A DNA stretch of 64,000 bases, taken from positions 57,210-121,209 of the forward strand of contig JALEFZ010000056.1 of the NCBI GenBank assembly GCA_022760475.1, read 5' to 3'. A program made the translations under genes and the position numbers. A model generated the notes under the pieces. That model made no database searches and was not told the origin of the DNA. It saw only the letters and a list, made by a program, of their open reading frames with translations. The stretch is from Bacteroidia bacterium (GTDB taxonomy: Bacteria; Bacteroidota; Bacteroidia; J057). Shown here one piece after another: positions 1 through 8,470 of this stretch; positions within the stretch are counted from its first letter, which is position 1; every line of letters starts with the position of its first letter.

Positions 1-558
1 CTAAGCATCCCCAATTTTGATAACCGCTTCAATAGGCATGGAATACAGAAAATCCTAAGCAGGTATAAGGAAATCGGACTCTTTGAGCATTTGAATGAAG
101 AGGAATATCAACAAGGCCTCCATCAACTGTCCACATCAACCGTTGAATCCTTGCAGGATATACTCCTCGCATTTCCCAAGACAATAGTATACTTCGACTG
201 GGAAGCAGACAATCTTAAAAATCCTTATGAAGCATTAACCAAAGAATTTGGAGCAGCTTCAAGGGGAACCTTCACCCCATCCAATATTCAGGATGATTTT
301 GATGAAAGTTGGGAGAAAGAATCGGTTAATTACTCCTTCGAATACAATGGCAAAGTATATAAGGAAAACTTGGTCATGCAATCAGATTGGTTGGACTCCA
401 GCTTTATGAAACTGATCAACAAAGCCATGAAAGAGCAAAAAATTGAAGGAAAGTTTTATTATTGTCTTGAAAATGGGCAGGAAAATGGATTTATCTTCCT
501 AAACTCAAGCCAATTTAAAATCCTCTCAAAAGAGCAAGCAGAGCTATTTCCTGATTAA
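1..558 (+). CDS. Hypothetical protein, 5' end outside window
   Basis: The reading frame is open from the first base to a TAA stop at 556-558, so the start lies upstream of the window and at least 185 residues are visible. A TTG at 91 exists inside the frame, but the upstream codons read as ordinary protein, so I treat the gene as truncated by the window. The visible part is soluble, with no signal peptide, membrane segment or motif I recognise; it is rich in charged and aromatic residues in the middle (about 45-150 of the visible part) and ends in LFPD. The next gene on this strand starts 156 bases later with no obvious linkage. I cannot assign a family or function. Confidence 0.7.
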   Translation, partial: LSIPNFDNRFNRHGIQKILSRYKEIGLFEHLNEEEYQQGLHQLSTSTVESLQDILLAFPKTIVYFDWEADNLKNPYEALTKEFGAASRGTFTPSNIQDDFDESWEKESVNYSFEYNGKVYKENLVMQSDWLDSSFMKLINKAMKEQKIEGKFYYCLENGQENGFIFLNSSQFKILSKEQAELFPD

Positions 559-714
559 TTGTTATTGATTCTCATGTATCTAGTAATCCAATAATTGAAT
601 TTGATCATTGAACTTTCTGAGGAAGAAAAGGCAAAAGAGTAAAAACTGAACATTTGTTAAGAAAATTGCCAGCAAAGAACCTCAATTTGGGATTGTTGAT
701 TAAATCCAAAGAAA

Positions 715-1665
715 ATGAAAGAAGAACTTCATGTCGTATTAGGTGCCGGAGGAGGTAGCGGGCAAGCTGTCGTCGAGGAGCTGAAAACTAGATTCTTACC
801 CTACCGAGCGGTAACACGCTCGGGTCGCAATAACACTTTCGCCTCAGATGTGCTTGATAAAGCCCAAACCTTAAACTCAATAGAGGGTGCATCCCATGTA
901 TATCTTTGCATTGGCTTTCCATACAAAAAGGAGGTTTGGGATAAGAAATTCGAGATCATGATGGAAAATGTAATCAATGCTTGTGAGGTCCATCAAGCCA
1001 AACTGATCTTCCTTGACAACATTTATATGTATGGCCCTAGCCCTTTGGCTGTTCCTTTTGACGAAACCCATCCCAGAAATCCTTCAGGAATAAAGGGAAA
1101 AGCCAGAAAACGTACGACGGATCTTTTGTTGAAAGCAATGGCGGAAGGACGGCTTGAGGCATTGATTGCCCGCTCAGCGGATTTTTTTGGTCCCGGCGCG
1201 GTAAACAGTACCATTTACCTATCTTTCCTTCAAAGAATGCTCCAAAATAAGCCTCCACAGTGGCTTGGTAAGCCTGATGTCCAGCACACCTTCGCAAATA
1301 TTGCAGATAATGGACGTGCCATGCTTGCCCTGGCCATGGAGGAAGATTGTTACGGACAAGAATGGCACTTGCCCGTTGGTGAGCCGATCAATGTCCACGA
1401 AATTGTAGAGATGCTGAATCAGGAACTGGGTACCCAATTCAAAGTACAGGTACTTCCGACATTTATGAGGAAATTGTTGGCTATGTTTGTCTCCCCAATT
1501 AAGGAATTGGAGGAAGTAATCTATATGTTTCAGGAAGATTATGTAATGTCTTATGAAAAATTCCGCAGCAGATTTCCTGATTTCAAAGTTCAGAGCAATC
1601 GAGAAAGTTTAAAAACCATGATCAACTGGTTTCAAAAAAATTCCGAAAAAAAAGGAAACTTATAG
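715..1665 (+). CDS. NAD(P)-binding SDR-like / NmrA-type protein
   Basis: This 316-residue protein begins with a Rossmann nucleotide-binding strand and glycine loop (VLGAGGGSGQAVVEEL, about residues 8-23). The length, the DNIYMYGP segment near 100-107 and the C-terminal substrate-lobe pattern fit extended or atypical short-chain dehydrogenases/NAD-dependent epimerases. The usual YxxxK catalytic pair is not evident: the expected place (about 124-132) reads IKGKARKRT with no tyrosine, so it may bind dinucleotide without classical SDR chemistry. There is no signal peptide, so it is probably cytoplasmic. It stands alone between the truncated gene and the sulfoxide reductase gene, about 70 bases upstream of the latter, and could be cotranscribed with it. 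The fold assignment is fairly sure; the substrate is unknown. Confidence 0.8.
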   Translation: MKEELHVVLGAGGGSGQAVVEELKTRFLPYRAVTRSGRNNTFASDVLDKAQTLNSIEGASHVYLCIGFPYKKEVWDKKFEIMMENVINACEVHQAKLIFLDNIYMYGPSPLAVPFDETHPRNPSGIKGKARKRTTDLLLKAMAEGRLEALIARSADFFGPGAVNSTIYLSFLQRMLQNKPPQWLGKPDVQHTFANIADNGRAMLALAMEEDCYGQEWHLPVGEPINVHEIVEMLNQELGTQFKVQVLPTFMRKLLAMFVSPIKELEEVIYMFQEDYVMSYEKFRSRFPDFKVQSNRESLKTMINWFQKNSEKKGNL

Positions 1666-1734
1666 GGTCATAAGCAAGTATCTTTACAACAAATGAACGG
1701 GGACTTATACTAAAAGTCCATAACCGACCCGAAT

Positions 1735-2226
1735 ATGGCAGAATCTCTTGCACTTACACCACAAGCTACCAAGGAGGAAAGATATAAGGAACTACTTCCA
1801 CAGATAAAGGCGGTGATTGAAGTAGAGGAAGACCTTGTGGCTAACCTTGCCAACATCTCGGCTATGCTCAAAGAAGCTTTTGATTTCTTCTGGGTAGGCT
1901 TTTATATAAATAAGGAGGACGAATTGGTCTTGGGACCTTTCCAAGGACCATTGGCATGTACCAGAATTTCATTTGAAAAGGGAGTTTGCGGCGCAGTTGC
2001 TTCTCAGCAAAGAACCATCGTCGTACCTGACGTCAATCGTTTTCCAGGCCATATTGCTTGTTCTAGCGCCTCAAAATCGGAAATTGTGGTTCCACTGGTA
2101 GTGGGTGGCCATACGAAGATGGTTCTGGATGTAGATTCTGATCTATTGGACGATTTCGACGAAACCGATGCCAAATACCTCGAAGAGGTCATGGATGTGG
2201 TGAAGAGCATTCACTTTCCGATTTGA
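1735..2226 (+). CDS. msrC: Free methionine-(R)-sulfoxide reductase (GAF domain)
   Basis: The 163-residue product is a single GAF domain matching the fRMsr family, which reduces free L-methionine-(R)-sulfoxide in the cytoplasm using thioredoxin. The family's three conserved cysteines are all present: Cys74 (PLACTRI), Cys84 (GVCGAV) and Cys109 (GHIACSSAS), followed by SEIVVPL and LDVDSD, also typical of the family. Length equals the E. coli and yeast enzymes. The ATG at 1735 gives the expected N-terminus. It follows the SDR-like gene by 69 bases and faces the divIVA-like gene tail to tail with 41 bases between stops. Its likely role is repair of oxidised free methionine. Confidence 0.93.
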   Translation: MAESLALTPQATKEERYKELLPQIKAVIEVEEDLVANLANISAMLKEAFDFFWVGFYINKEDELVLGPFQGPLACTRISFEKGVCGAVASQQRTIVVPDVNRFPGHIACSSASKSEIVVPLVVGGHTKMVLDVDSDLLDDFDETDAKYLEEVMDVVKSIHFPI

Positions 2227-2267
2227 TTGGAGCGATGTAAAGGCATATCGCTTAAGTTTGCTTGACC

Positions 2268-2849
2268 TTATAGTTCGTCAGTGATGTCATCTACCAGGTT
2301 GGAGCTGGAGGTGCCGTTCTCGGATGGGACGGAGTCAAAAAAGCTCTTGCTAGTCCTCGAGGAATTTTCTGTAAGCCTTAATTCCTCTTCATGTGCAGGA
2401 AGCTCATCGTGTTCAAACATATTGACATGATCCATCTGCGTTTTGAGGAAACCTTGGAGTTGGGAAAGAAACTTGTTTCGGTATCTCGTCAATTCGGTAA
2501 TTTCCCTTTGGATCTGATTGCGATCCTCCACCCCTTTGCGAACAATCTCTTGCGCCCTGGCTTCAGCCTCTCTGAGCCTTAGCTCTGCCTTTTGGCGAGC
2601 GTTCTCCATGGTGTCTCTTGAAGACTGCTCGGCCTGCATCAAGGTTTTGTGGAGAATATCCTCCACTTCTTTCAAGGTATTATAGTTGTTCTGGATTTTT
2701 TCCAGTTCATCTTTCAATTTGCGATACTCCTCCAACTGCACTTCCCACTCCTTGGACAATGCAACCAAGAAGGCGTCCACTTCTTCCTTGTCGTATCCAC
2801 GCAAAGCCCGCTTGAATTTTTGTTGTCTAATTTCAATAGGAGTAATCAT
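2268..2849 (-). CDS. DivIVA domain-containing protein
   Basis: The protein has 193 residues. Residues 1-35 match the N-terminal DivIVA membrane-binding segment (MITPIEIRQQKF then ALRGYDKEEVDAFL), followed by a long coiled coil from about 36 to 150 rich in E, K, Q and R, and a polar tail of about 40 residues. In Firmicutes and Actinobacteria such proteins recognise curved membrane and scaffold division or polar growth factors; Bacteroidota versions are widespread but poorly characterised. The ATG at 2849 follows a TATATTTG box at 2874-2881 on the same strand. The gene is convergent with the sulfoxide reductase gene and about 130 bases downstream of the WD40 gene's stop, so it probably has its own promoter. 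Confidence 0.88.
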   Translation of the reverse strand: MITPIEIRQQKFKRALRGYDKEEVDAFLVALSKEWEVQLEEYRKLKDELEKIQNNYNTLKEVEDILHKTLMQAEQSSRDTMENARQKAELRLREAEARAQEIVRKGVEDRNQIQREITELTRYRNKFLSQLQGFLKTQMDHVNMFEHDELPAHEEELRLTENSSRTSKSFFDSVPSENGTSSSNLVDDITDEL

Positions 2850-2873
2850 AAAAAGTCGTATTCTAATAATTTA

Positions 2874-2881
2874 CAAATATA
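2874..2881 (-). promoter_or_regulatory. Predicted -7 promoter box for the DivIVA-domain gene
   Basis: Read on the minus strand the bases are TATATTTG, an exact match to the Bacteroidota TAnnTTTG -7 element, ending 25 bases before the ATG. A clear -33 TTG at the usual spacing is not visible, so this is a partial match only. Confidence 0.4.
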
Positions 2882-2980
2882 CGTTAAAAGTTGAAACGCG
2901 TGAAAAAGCCTTAATATTTGGAAAATGCAACTGAAAAAACCATTTATCTCCTTAATATTACGCCTTTTGCTTGCTTTCGT

Positions 2981-3910
2981 TTATGCCTCTAGCGTTAACT
3001 TCCAACGTAGTATCTTCCTATCATCCCCACAAGAAATAAAGCTGTTATCTGATTTTAGCCAAAAAATCTTATTCACACTATGGGTATGGGCCTGGTTTCG
3101 CAGGAAGTCAATGACCTTGAGGAGGCTAAAATCATAAGCATCCCAAAGCTTGATGGTTTTATCCCTACTTGCTGTCAAAAAGTAATTCCCATCTGGTGAA
3201 AGCGCGAAATAGTTGATGGTAAAATTGTGGGCAGGAACCGAGCGAATCTGGCTATGACTATTTTGTAAATCCCAAACATTAAAATGAGCATCTCTGGAAC
3301 CCGACAATAGATATTTCCCATCTGGGTGGAGCAAAAGAGAAAAAACCGAATTGTTGTGAGCGCTCCACTTATTGAGAATTTTCCCTTGGAGGGAATCAAA
3401 TTCGTAGATGTAGTTGTCGCTTGCTCCAATGTAGTACCTTCCCTCATTCAAAGCAGGAATCATGATGCGGAGATTTTCCTCTGTAAGCCTTCCGAAAAAA
3501 TGCTCCTTCCCATTACGGGTATCCATACATGTTAGGAAGCCACCACCCTGGCAAATCCAGATAAAATCACCCTCTGAATGCAAATGATAAATAGAATCGG
3601 CGGTTTTACGTACCGTCTGTAAAAGTTTTTTGTCTATCAGGTCATAAACATAAAGGGTCCCATCACTGCTACCGGCAAACAAAAGTCCTCCATCCTCAGA
3701 AATCGCTAGGCTATATACCGCCCTATCGCTTCGCAGCAGTGCAACAGCATCTGGCGATTCCTGGCTCAAATCCCACTGAGCTATGATCCCATCATCCCCT
3801 GAACTATAGAGGAAACTCTCTTCACGATCGTGGGCAAGGGCAAAAACCGATCCTGTATGCCCTTTGTATGAGGCAATTTGCTCAACCTGAATATGCTTTT
3901 TTCCTGACAC
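2981..3910 (-). CDS. WD40 repeat beta-propeller protein
   Basis: The 309-residue protein consists almost entirely of WD40-type repeats. Clear GH...S(G/P)D...WD units include GHTGSVFAL..SSGDDGIIAQWDL (about 16-50), HNNSVFSLLLHPDGKYLLSGSRDAHFNVWDL (middle) and SPDGNYFLTASRDKTIKLWD (near 245-270); the count fits one seven-bladed propeller. There is no signal peptide, which suggests a cytoplasmic scaffold for protein interactions. The start is a GTG at 3910 (MSGKKHIQVEQ); no better in-frame ATG was seen upstream. No enzymatic domain is fused and no neighbour points to a partner. The structural class is secure, the role unknown. Confidence 0.88.
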   Translation of the reverse strand: MSGKKHIQVEQIASYKGHTGSVFALAHDREESFLYSSGDDGIIAQWDLSQESPDAVALLRSDRAVYSLAISEDGGLLFAGSSDGTLYVYDLIDKKLLQTVRKTADSIYHLHSEGDFIWICQGGGFLTCMDTRNGKEHFFGRLTEENLRIMIPALNEGRYYIGASDNYIYEFDSLQGKILNKWSAHNNSVFSLLLHPDGKYLLSGSRDAHFNVWDLQNSHSQIRSVPAHNFTINYFALSPDGNYFLTASRDKTIKLWDAYDFSLLKVIDFLRNQAHTHSVNKIFWLKSDNSFISCGDDRKILRWKLTLEA

Positions 3911-4135
3911 AAAATTTTGGATAAAAGGGTGGATTTGCTGCGAAGGTCTTAATTATTCCTCAATTAGAAAAAATTGGTCTAATCACCAAAATTGAATACC
4001 CAGCCTTCAAATTGGCAAAAAATATTATTTAAATAGCCTTATTGATATCTATTTGTATAAATCCTCAATCACCCGAGCCCTTATTCAATTTTCCATACAC
4101 CCTTAATCGCTCATCAAGGTATTTTTGAATAAGAA

Positions 4136-4849
4136 ATGATACAAATGAATATATACAAATCACTTTACTCAGTTTCTCTCTTTTTCTCTTTGACCATTCT
4201 TTGCCTTATGCTCAACTCATGTGCAATAGAGGGCTTGGAGAGGGGAAAAACTACGATAAGTCTAACAATTACCCACCCGGTAACAGGTATGCCAATTGAT
4301 AGTGTTCCTGTTTCTGTAAGGGGATTTTCCAATACTCTCCTGGGTAATGACGCTCATCATGTAGCGGACGAATGGACAGATAAAAATGGAGAGTTTAGCA
4401 TCACTTTCGATGCCTTATCTTCCATGTATTATGAATTACGGACTTCCAATTTCAAGAAAAAATCAACTGACCCTTATGATTTTATTGCTTGCGGAGATAA
4501 AAGAATTCCAATCAAAAAAGGTGAAGACCAATCCTTTGAGATGAAGACCTATGACTTGATCGAGATATTTTGGCAAATGAAACCAGATCCTAATTTAGCC
4601 AAAATTGATTCCATGAAGTTTACAGCCCCGCTTGACTTGGTAGGAGGCTGCACATCTCACCTATCCAAATTCACCATTTACGATCCTGAAAATGAAGCAT
4701 CTGCCTTATTGGATGGCTATAAAGTCAACTGGCTTACAGGCCCACAGACGATTAGGTTAGAAGTGAGTAGGGAGGGAAAAACAGAAATCATTGAGCGTTT
4801 CCTGAATATAGAAAAAGGAAAGAAAAACGAGATCAGGATAATTTATTGA
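4136..4849 (+). CDS. Hypothetical lipoprotein
   Basis: This 237-residue protein starts with a lipoprotein signal peptide: a short basic stretch, a hydrophobic core, then LNSC (cysteine near residue 29), so it is probably anchored in the periplasmic face of a membrane or at the cell surface. An in-frame ATG three codons later (4145) is an equally good start. After the lipid-anchor the sequence has an Ig-like or carboxypeptidase-regulatory-like flavour (ITHPVTGMPIDSVPVSVRGF, then a DKNGEFSITFDAL stretch), common in Bacteroidota lipoproteins. A second region of about 100 residues is unassigned. It is convergent with the methyltransferase gene. The lipoprotein assignment is good; function is unknown. 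Confidence 0.75.
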   Translation: MIQMNIYKSLYSVSLFFSLTILCLMLNSCAIEGLERGKTTISLTITHPVTGMPIDSVPVSVRGFSNTLLGNDAHHVADEWTDKNGEFSITFDALSSMYYELRTSNFKKKSTDPYDFIACGDKRIPIKKGEDQSFEMKTYDLIEIFWQMKPDPNLAKIDSMKFTAPLDLVGGCTSHLSKFTIYDPENEASALLDGYKVNWLTGPQTIRLEVSREGKTEIIERFLNIEKGKKNEIRIIY

Positions 4850-4894
4850 AAGGGAAATCTGTCAGTTGCCGGGAAAAATAAGCTGCGCCAAAGA

Positions 4895-5698
4895 TCAATT
4901 TGTGGCATTTTGTTCGGATTCCGATTGAAACTTCTGAATGCGTTTTCGGGCCAACTCACAATAGTCCGAACTGATATCAATGCCAATATAGTTTCGCCCC
5001 AATTCATGTGCGGCTCTACAGCTTGTCCCACTCCCACACATGGGATCCAATACAAGGTCTCCTGCTTTTGTCCATGAATTGACATGATCTTTGGCCAAAG
5101 CCAGCGGAAATGGCGCTGGATGCCCCTTGGCTTCCTGATCTTCAGCCTTTTTCCCTACTACATATTCCCAAATATTCCCTTTGATTTTCTGCTTCTTGAC
5201 AGGTTTCGCAAGTTTTGCTCGCTTTTGTTCGCCCTTGGAGAAGTTTTTATAAGTCGTTCCATTCAGCTTAAGTCCAGCATGTAGACAATCAATCATGATG
5301 GGATTATGGGTCTTAACTGCTCCCTTACTCAGTACAAACATATACTCAAAGATATTGCTATACCTTTTCCTGTAGATTTGAGGAATGGGATTCGTTTTTT
5401 GGAAGATCATGGTATCATGCAGGTTGAACCCAATTTCCTTGAAGTATAGTGCCTGCCTAAAACTGCTGCCAGTCTCACTGCCTTTGATGGTCGCATCTCC
5501 AACCACCCATACCAATACTCCCCCCTCTTTGGTAACTCGATATATTTGCTTTGCAATCTCTTCAAATGGGAATGTATAGCCCTTATAGGTCCTCAAATTG
5601 TCGTATGGAGGTGAGGTAAGGGTTAAGTCAATGGAATTTGCTTCAAAGCTTTTCATAAGCTCTACACAATTTCCTTCTATGATTTTATCGAGTTCCAC
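4895..5698 (-). CDS. Orphan DNA methyltransferase, beta class, probably N4-cytosine
   Basis: The 267-residue protein carries the amino-methyltransferase motifs in the beta-class order: motif IV LTSPPYDNL near residues 28-36 and the SAM-binding motif I LDPMCGSGTSC near 215-227, followed by NYIGIDIS. The SPPY form of motif IV is most often found in m4C enzymes, although some m6A enzymes have it. The start is GTG at 5698; an in-frame TGA lies nine codons upstream and there is no ATG between. No restriction endonuclease or specificity subunit is next to it: neighbours are a lipoprotein gene and a phosphatase gene. It is therefore a solitary methylase, acting either epigenetically or as a remnant of an R-M system. 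Confidence 0.87.
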   Translation of the reverse strand: MELDKIIEGNCVELMKSFEANSIDLTLTSPPYDNLRTYKGYTFPFEEIAKQIYRVTKEGGVLVWVVGDATIKGSETGSSFRQALYFKEIGFNLHDTMIFQKTNPIPQIYRKRYSNIFEYMFVLSKGAVKTHNPIMIDCLHAGLKLNGTTYKNFSKGEQKRAKLAKPVKKQKIKGNIWEYVVGKKAEDQEAKGHPAPFPLALAKDHVNSWTKAGDLVLDPMCGSGTSCRAAHELGRNYIGIDISSDYCELARKRIQKFQSESEQNATN

Positions 5699-5843
5699 AA
5701 GCAGGGATGTTCTGGTTTAGGTCAAATTAGTACAGGCAAAAGGAAATTGCCAATCAGGTTCTCAACAAAATACGGGTATCAAATTACCGGAAGAGGTAAG
5801 TTAATAACGCCTTGAATAAGCTTATTGAAACTTGGGTAAGGAA

Positions 5844-6581
5844 TCAGGAGCCAATAGGTGCATCTACATTTTCCTGAAAATAAAGCTCCTTGGTGGTCAA
5901 TTCAAATGCACAAAGGTTGCCAAGACCGGATCGGTACTTGGCAAAGCAGCCATTGTCAATATCCAGTACCTGGTCTTGGTCCAACAGGGAAGCCATGTCC
6001 TGTATTTCGCTCTTTTCAATCGGAGTGTGTCCATGGACAATTACGCGCTCTTTTAGCCAGTTCCAATCGATGTCCTCGTACCACCAGCGGACCCACATCA
6101 TGGACTTGCGGTCTTTTAAGGGGTTATAAAGTTTCCAAAGAAAACCTTCTCCCTGGGCATCAGTAGTTTGCCCCTTGAAATTCAGGCCAGCATGAACAAG
6201 GATGTACCCGTCTACTTCCTTGAAATAATCAAAGCTGTCTATGAATTCGATGTATCGTTCAGGAATTTCTTCGGTGTATTGGGCATCAAAACTGCGCATG
6301 GTTTCTTTCCCACCATTGTATAGCCACATTTCAACCTCTGAGGGATCATCAAAGGCATCTACCATCATGGCTTCGTGGTTTCCTTTGATACAATGAACCT
6401 TGTAATTGGCATCCTTTAAGGACATGACATAGTCCAGAACCCCTCGCGAATCAGGGCCTCTGTCCACAAAATCTCCGAGCAAATACAATTCATCATTAGG
6501 CTTCAATTGGATCTTATTCTCCAAAAGCGTCTGAAATGTTTTGAAACAGCCATGTATATCCGAGATCGCAAACTTCCTCAT
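5844..6581 (-). CDS. PPP-family metallophosphatase (serine/threonine phosphatase or Ap4A hydrolase-like)
   Basis: This 245-residue cytoplasmic protein has the metal-binding motifs of the calcineurin/PPP superfamily: SDIHG at 7-11, GDFVDRGPDS at 36-45, GNHE at 67-70, then LVHAGLN and VHGHTP farther on, which supply the remaining histidine ligands. Size and motifs resemble bacteriophage lambda phosphatase, PrpA/PrpE and symmetric diadenosine tetraphosphatases. Such enzymes remove phosphate from proteins or cleave Ap4A; the sequence alone does not decide between them. Both neighbours, the methyltransferase and the outward-facing amidohydrolase gene, are unrelated. Confidence 0.9.
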   Translation of the reverse strand: MRKFAISDIHGCFKTFQTLLENKIQLKPNDELYLLGDFVDRGPDSRGVLDYVMSLKDANYKVHCIKGNHEAMMVDAFDDPSEVEMWLYNGGKETMRSFDAQYTEEIPERYIEFIDSFDYFKEVDGYILVHAGLNFKGQTTDAQGEGFLWKLYNPLKDRKSMMWVRWWYEDIDWNWLKERVIVHGHTPIEKSEIQDMASLLDQDQVLDIDNGCFAKYRSGLGNLCAFELTTKELYFQENVDAPIGS

Positions 6582-6757
6582 TGTGTGCTATATGCCTCAA
6601 AATTAATAAACCCATTGAGAATTTCTAATTCTTTTTGCTTAGTGCTTTTTCTGGCGAAAAGTAAACATATAAGATTAAATATAATTATTAGCTCTTTTGA
6701 GTCCTTTCCTTATTTGACTTGATTTTTTACTTTAGAAGGATAAAGTTGACAAAGGTC

Positions 6758-8461
6758 ATGAAAAATACACTACTTATACTTCTGTTGCCGCTGGTACTCT
6801 TATGTTCATGTGGCCCCAAAGAAAAGGCCGATCTGGTCATATACCAGGGACAAATATATACCGCTAATCCCCAAATGCCACAAGCTGAAGCCGTTGCAGT
6901 GGCAGGTGGCAAAATTGTGTTTGTAGGAAAAAAAGACCGGGCGAAGACCTACATTGGAGATGACACAAAAGTCATCGAGCTGGAAGGCAAAACCATGATC
7001 CCCGGTTTTGTCGAAAGCCATGGCCACCTGCTAGGCTTGGGCAATTTCAAGCGAAACCTTGACCTGATGAAGGTCAATAACTACGAAGAGTTGGTTGAGA
7101 TGGTGAGAGAGGCCGTAACTAAGGCAGAACCCGGTGAATGGATATTGGGGAGAGGTTGGCACCAATCCAAGTGGATTCCACAGCCTGAAGCCATGGTAAA
7201 GGGATATCAAATCCATGATGCACTATCTGCGGTTTCCCCAGACAATCCTGTTATGCTGGAACATGCCTCTGGCCATGCCATCTTCGCCAATGCCAAGGCC
7301 ATGGAGATCGCTGGCATCAATGCCAAATCTGATGTTGGAGAAGGCGGAGAAATCATCCGTGATCCCCAGGGCAAACCCACAGGTATTTTTACAGAAAACG
7401 CCGAGAGCCTCATTGGAAGGCATGTGCCCAGGTCCAGCCCCCAAAGCATTCGCAAAGACCTTGAAACAGCCATCGAGACCTGCCTAAAATACGGCATTAC
7501 CAGTTTTCAGGATGCAGGCTCTAATCAAATGGCCATTGATGCTTACAAAGAATTTCTACAAACAGGGAAAATGAACATTCGCCTTTGGGTCATGTTGAGT
7601 GGTTCAGACTCAAGTTTGCTGGAGTCTTGGTATAAAAAAGGGCCAGAAAGAGGATCTTTCCTGAATATAGGAGCCATAAAATTATATTCTGATGGAGCTT
7701 TGGGCTCAAGAGGTGCCTGGCTCTTGAATGAGTATACGGATCGTCCCGGTCACTTCGGAAACCCCGTCACCCCCATCGACAAAATCGCCAGCATTTCAAA
7801 GGAAGGCCTATCCCATGGATTCCAGGTATGCACCCACGCCATAGGAGACCGTGCCAACCGAGAAGTATTGAATGTATATGAGGCAGCCTTTGAGGCTTAT
7901 CCTGACAAAAAAGACCACAGATTTCGGATAGAACATGCCCAACATGTACATCCTGCCGATATTCCCAGATTTGCAGAACTTGGGGTTATCCCTTCCATGC
8001 AGGCCATTCACATGTCTTCAGATAGGCCTTGGGCCATTGACAGGCTCGGATTGTTACGCATTCAAAAAAGTGCCTACATGTGGAAGGCATTCCTCGAAAG
8101 TGGCGCAAAGGTCATCAATGGAACGGATGCACCCGTTGAACCTGTAGACCCTATCCCGGGTTTTTATGCATTTATAACAAGAAAAACACTTAAAGGCACT
8201 CCAGAAGGAGGATACGAACCCGAGCAAAAAATGAGTAGAGCTGAAGCTTTAAAGGCATATACCCTGGATGCTGCCTATGGTGCATTTGAAGAAAAAATGA
8301 AGGGATCAATTGAAGTGGGAAAGTATGCAGATTTTACAGTTCTTAGTCAGAATATCATGAACATCCCTGAAGATCAGATTCTGAATACTGAAGTGGTCAT
8401 GACCATCGTAGATGGAAAGGTGAAGTATAAGAAAACTGTCGGGAAACTGAGTCAAAAATAA
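6758..8461 (+). CDS. Lipoprotein amidohydrolase (YtcJ/Amidohydro_3 type)
   Basis: The start is taken at the ATG at 6758 because it gives a clean lipoprotein signal peptide with lipobox LCSC and lipidated Cys18; a TTG at 6719 in frame would bury it. The mature protein is a TIM-barrel amidohydrolase: an N-terminal beta domain (VIYQGQIYTAN), the metal motif ESHGH with His88 and His90, an RIEHAQH segment, and a TDAPVEP segment carrying the late aspartate. This matches the YtcJ-like group, which hydrolyses C-N bonds; substrates are mostly unknown. It begins a co-directional run, with the AmpG-like permease nine bases after its stop, suggesting work on an imported or exported amide compound. Confidence 0.9.
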   Translation: MKNTLLILLLPLVLLCSCGPKEKADLVIYQGQIYTANPQMPQAEAVAVAGGKIVFVGKKDRAKTYIGDDTKVIELEGKTMIPGFVESHGHLLGLGNFKRNLDLMKVNNYEELVEMVREAVTKAEPGEWILGRGWHQSKWIPQPEAMVKGYQIHDALSAVSPDNPVMLEHASGHAIFANAKAMEIAGINAKSDVGEGGEIIRDPQGKPTGIFTENAESLIGRHVPRSSPQSIRKDLETAIETCLKYGITSFQDAGSNQMAIDAYKEFLQTGKMNIRLWVMLSGSDSSLLESWYKKGPERGSFLNIGAIKLYSDGALGSRGAWLLNEYTDRPGHFGNPVTPIDKIASISKEGLSHGFQVCTHAIGDRANREVLNVYEAAFEAYPDKKDHRFRIEHAQHVHPADIPRFAELGVIPSMQAIHMSSDRPWAIDRLGLLRIQKSAYMWKAFLESGAKVINGTDAPVEPVDPIPGFYAFITRKTLKGTPEGGYEPEQKMSRAEALKAYTLDAAYGAFEEKMKGSIEVGKYADFTVLSQNIMNIPEDQILNTEVVMTIVDGKVKYKKTVGKLSQK

Positions 8462-8470
8462 ATTTTACTG

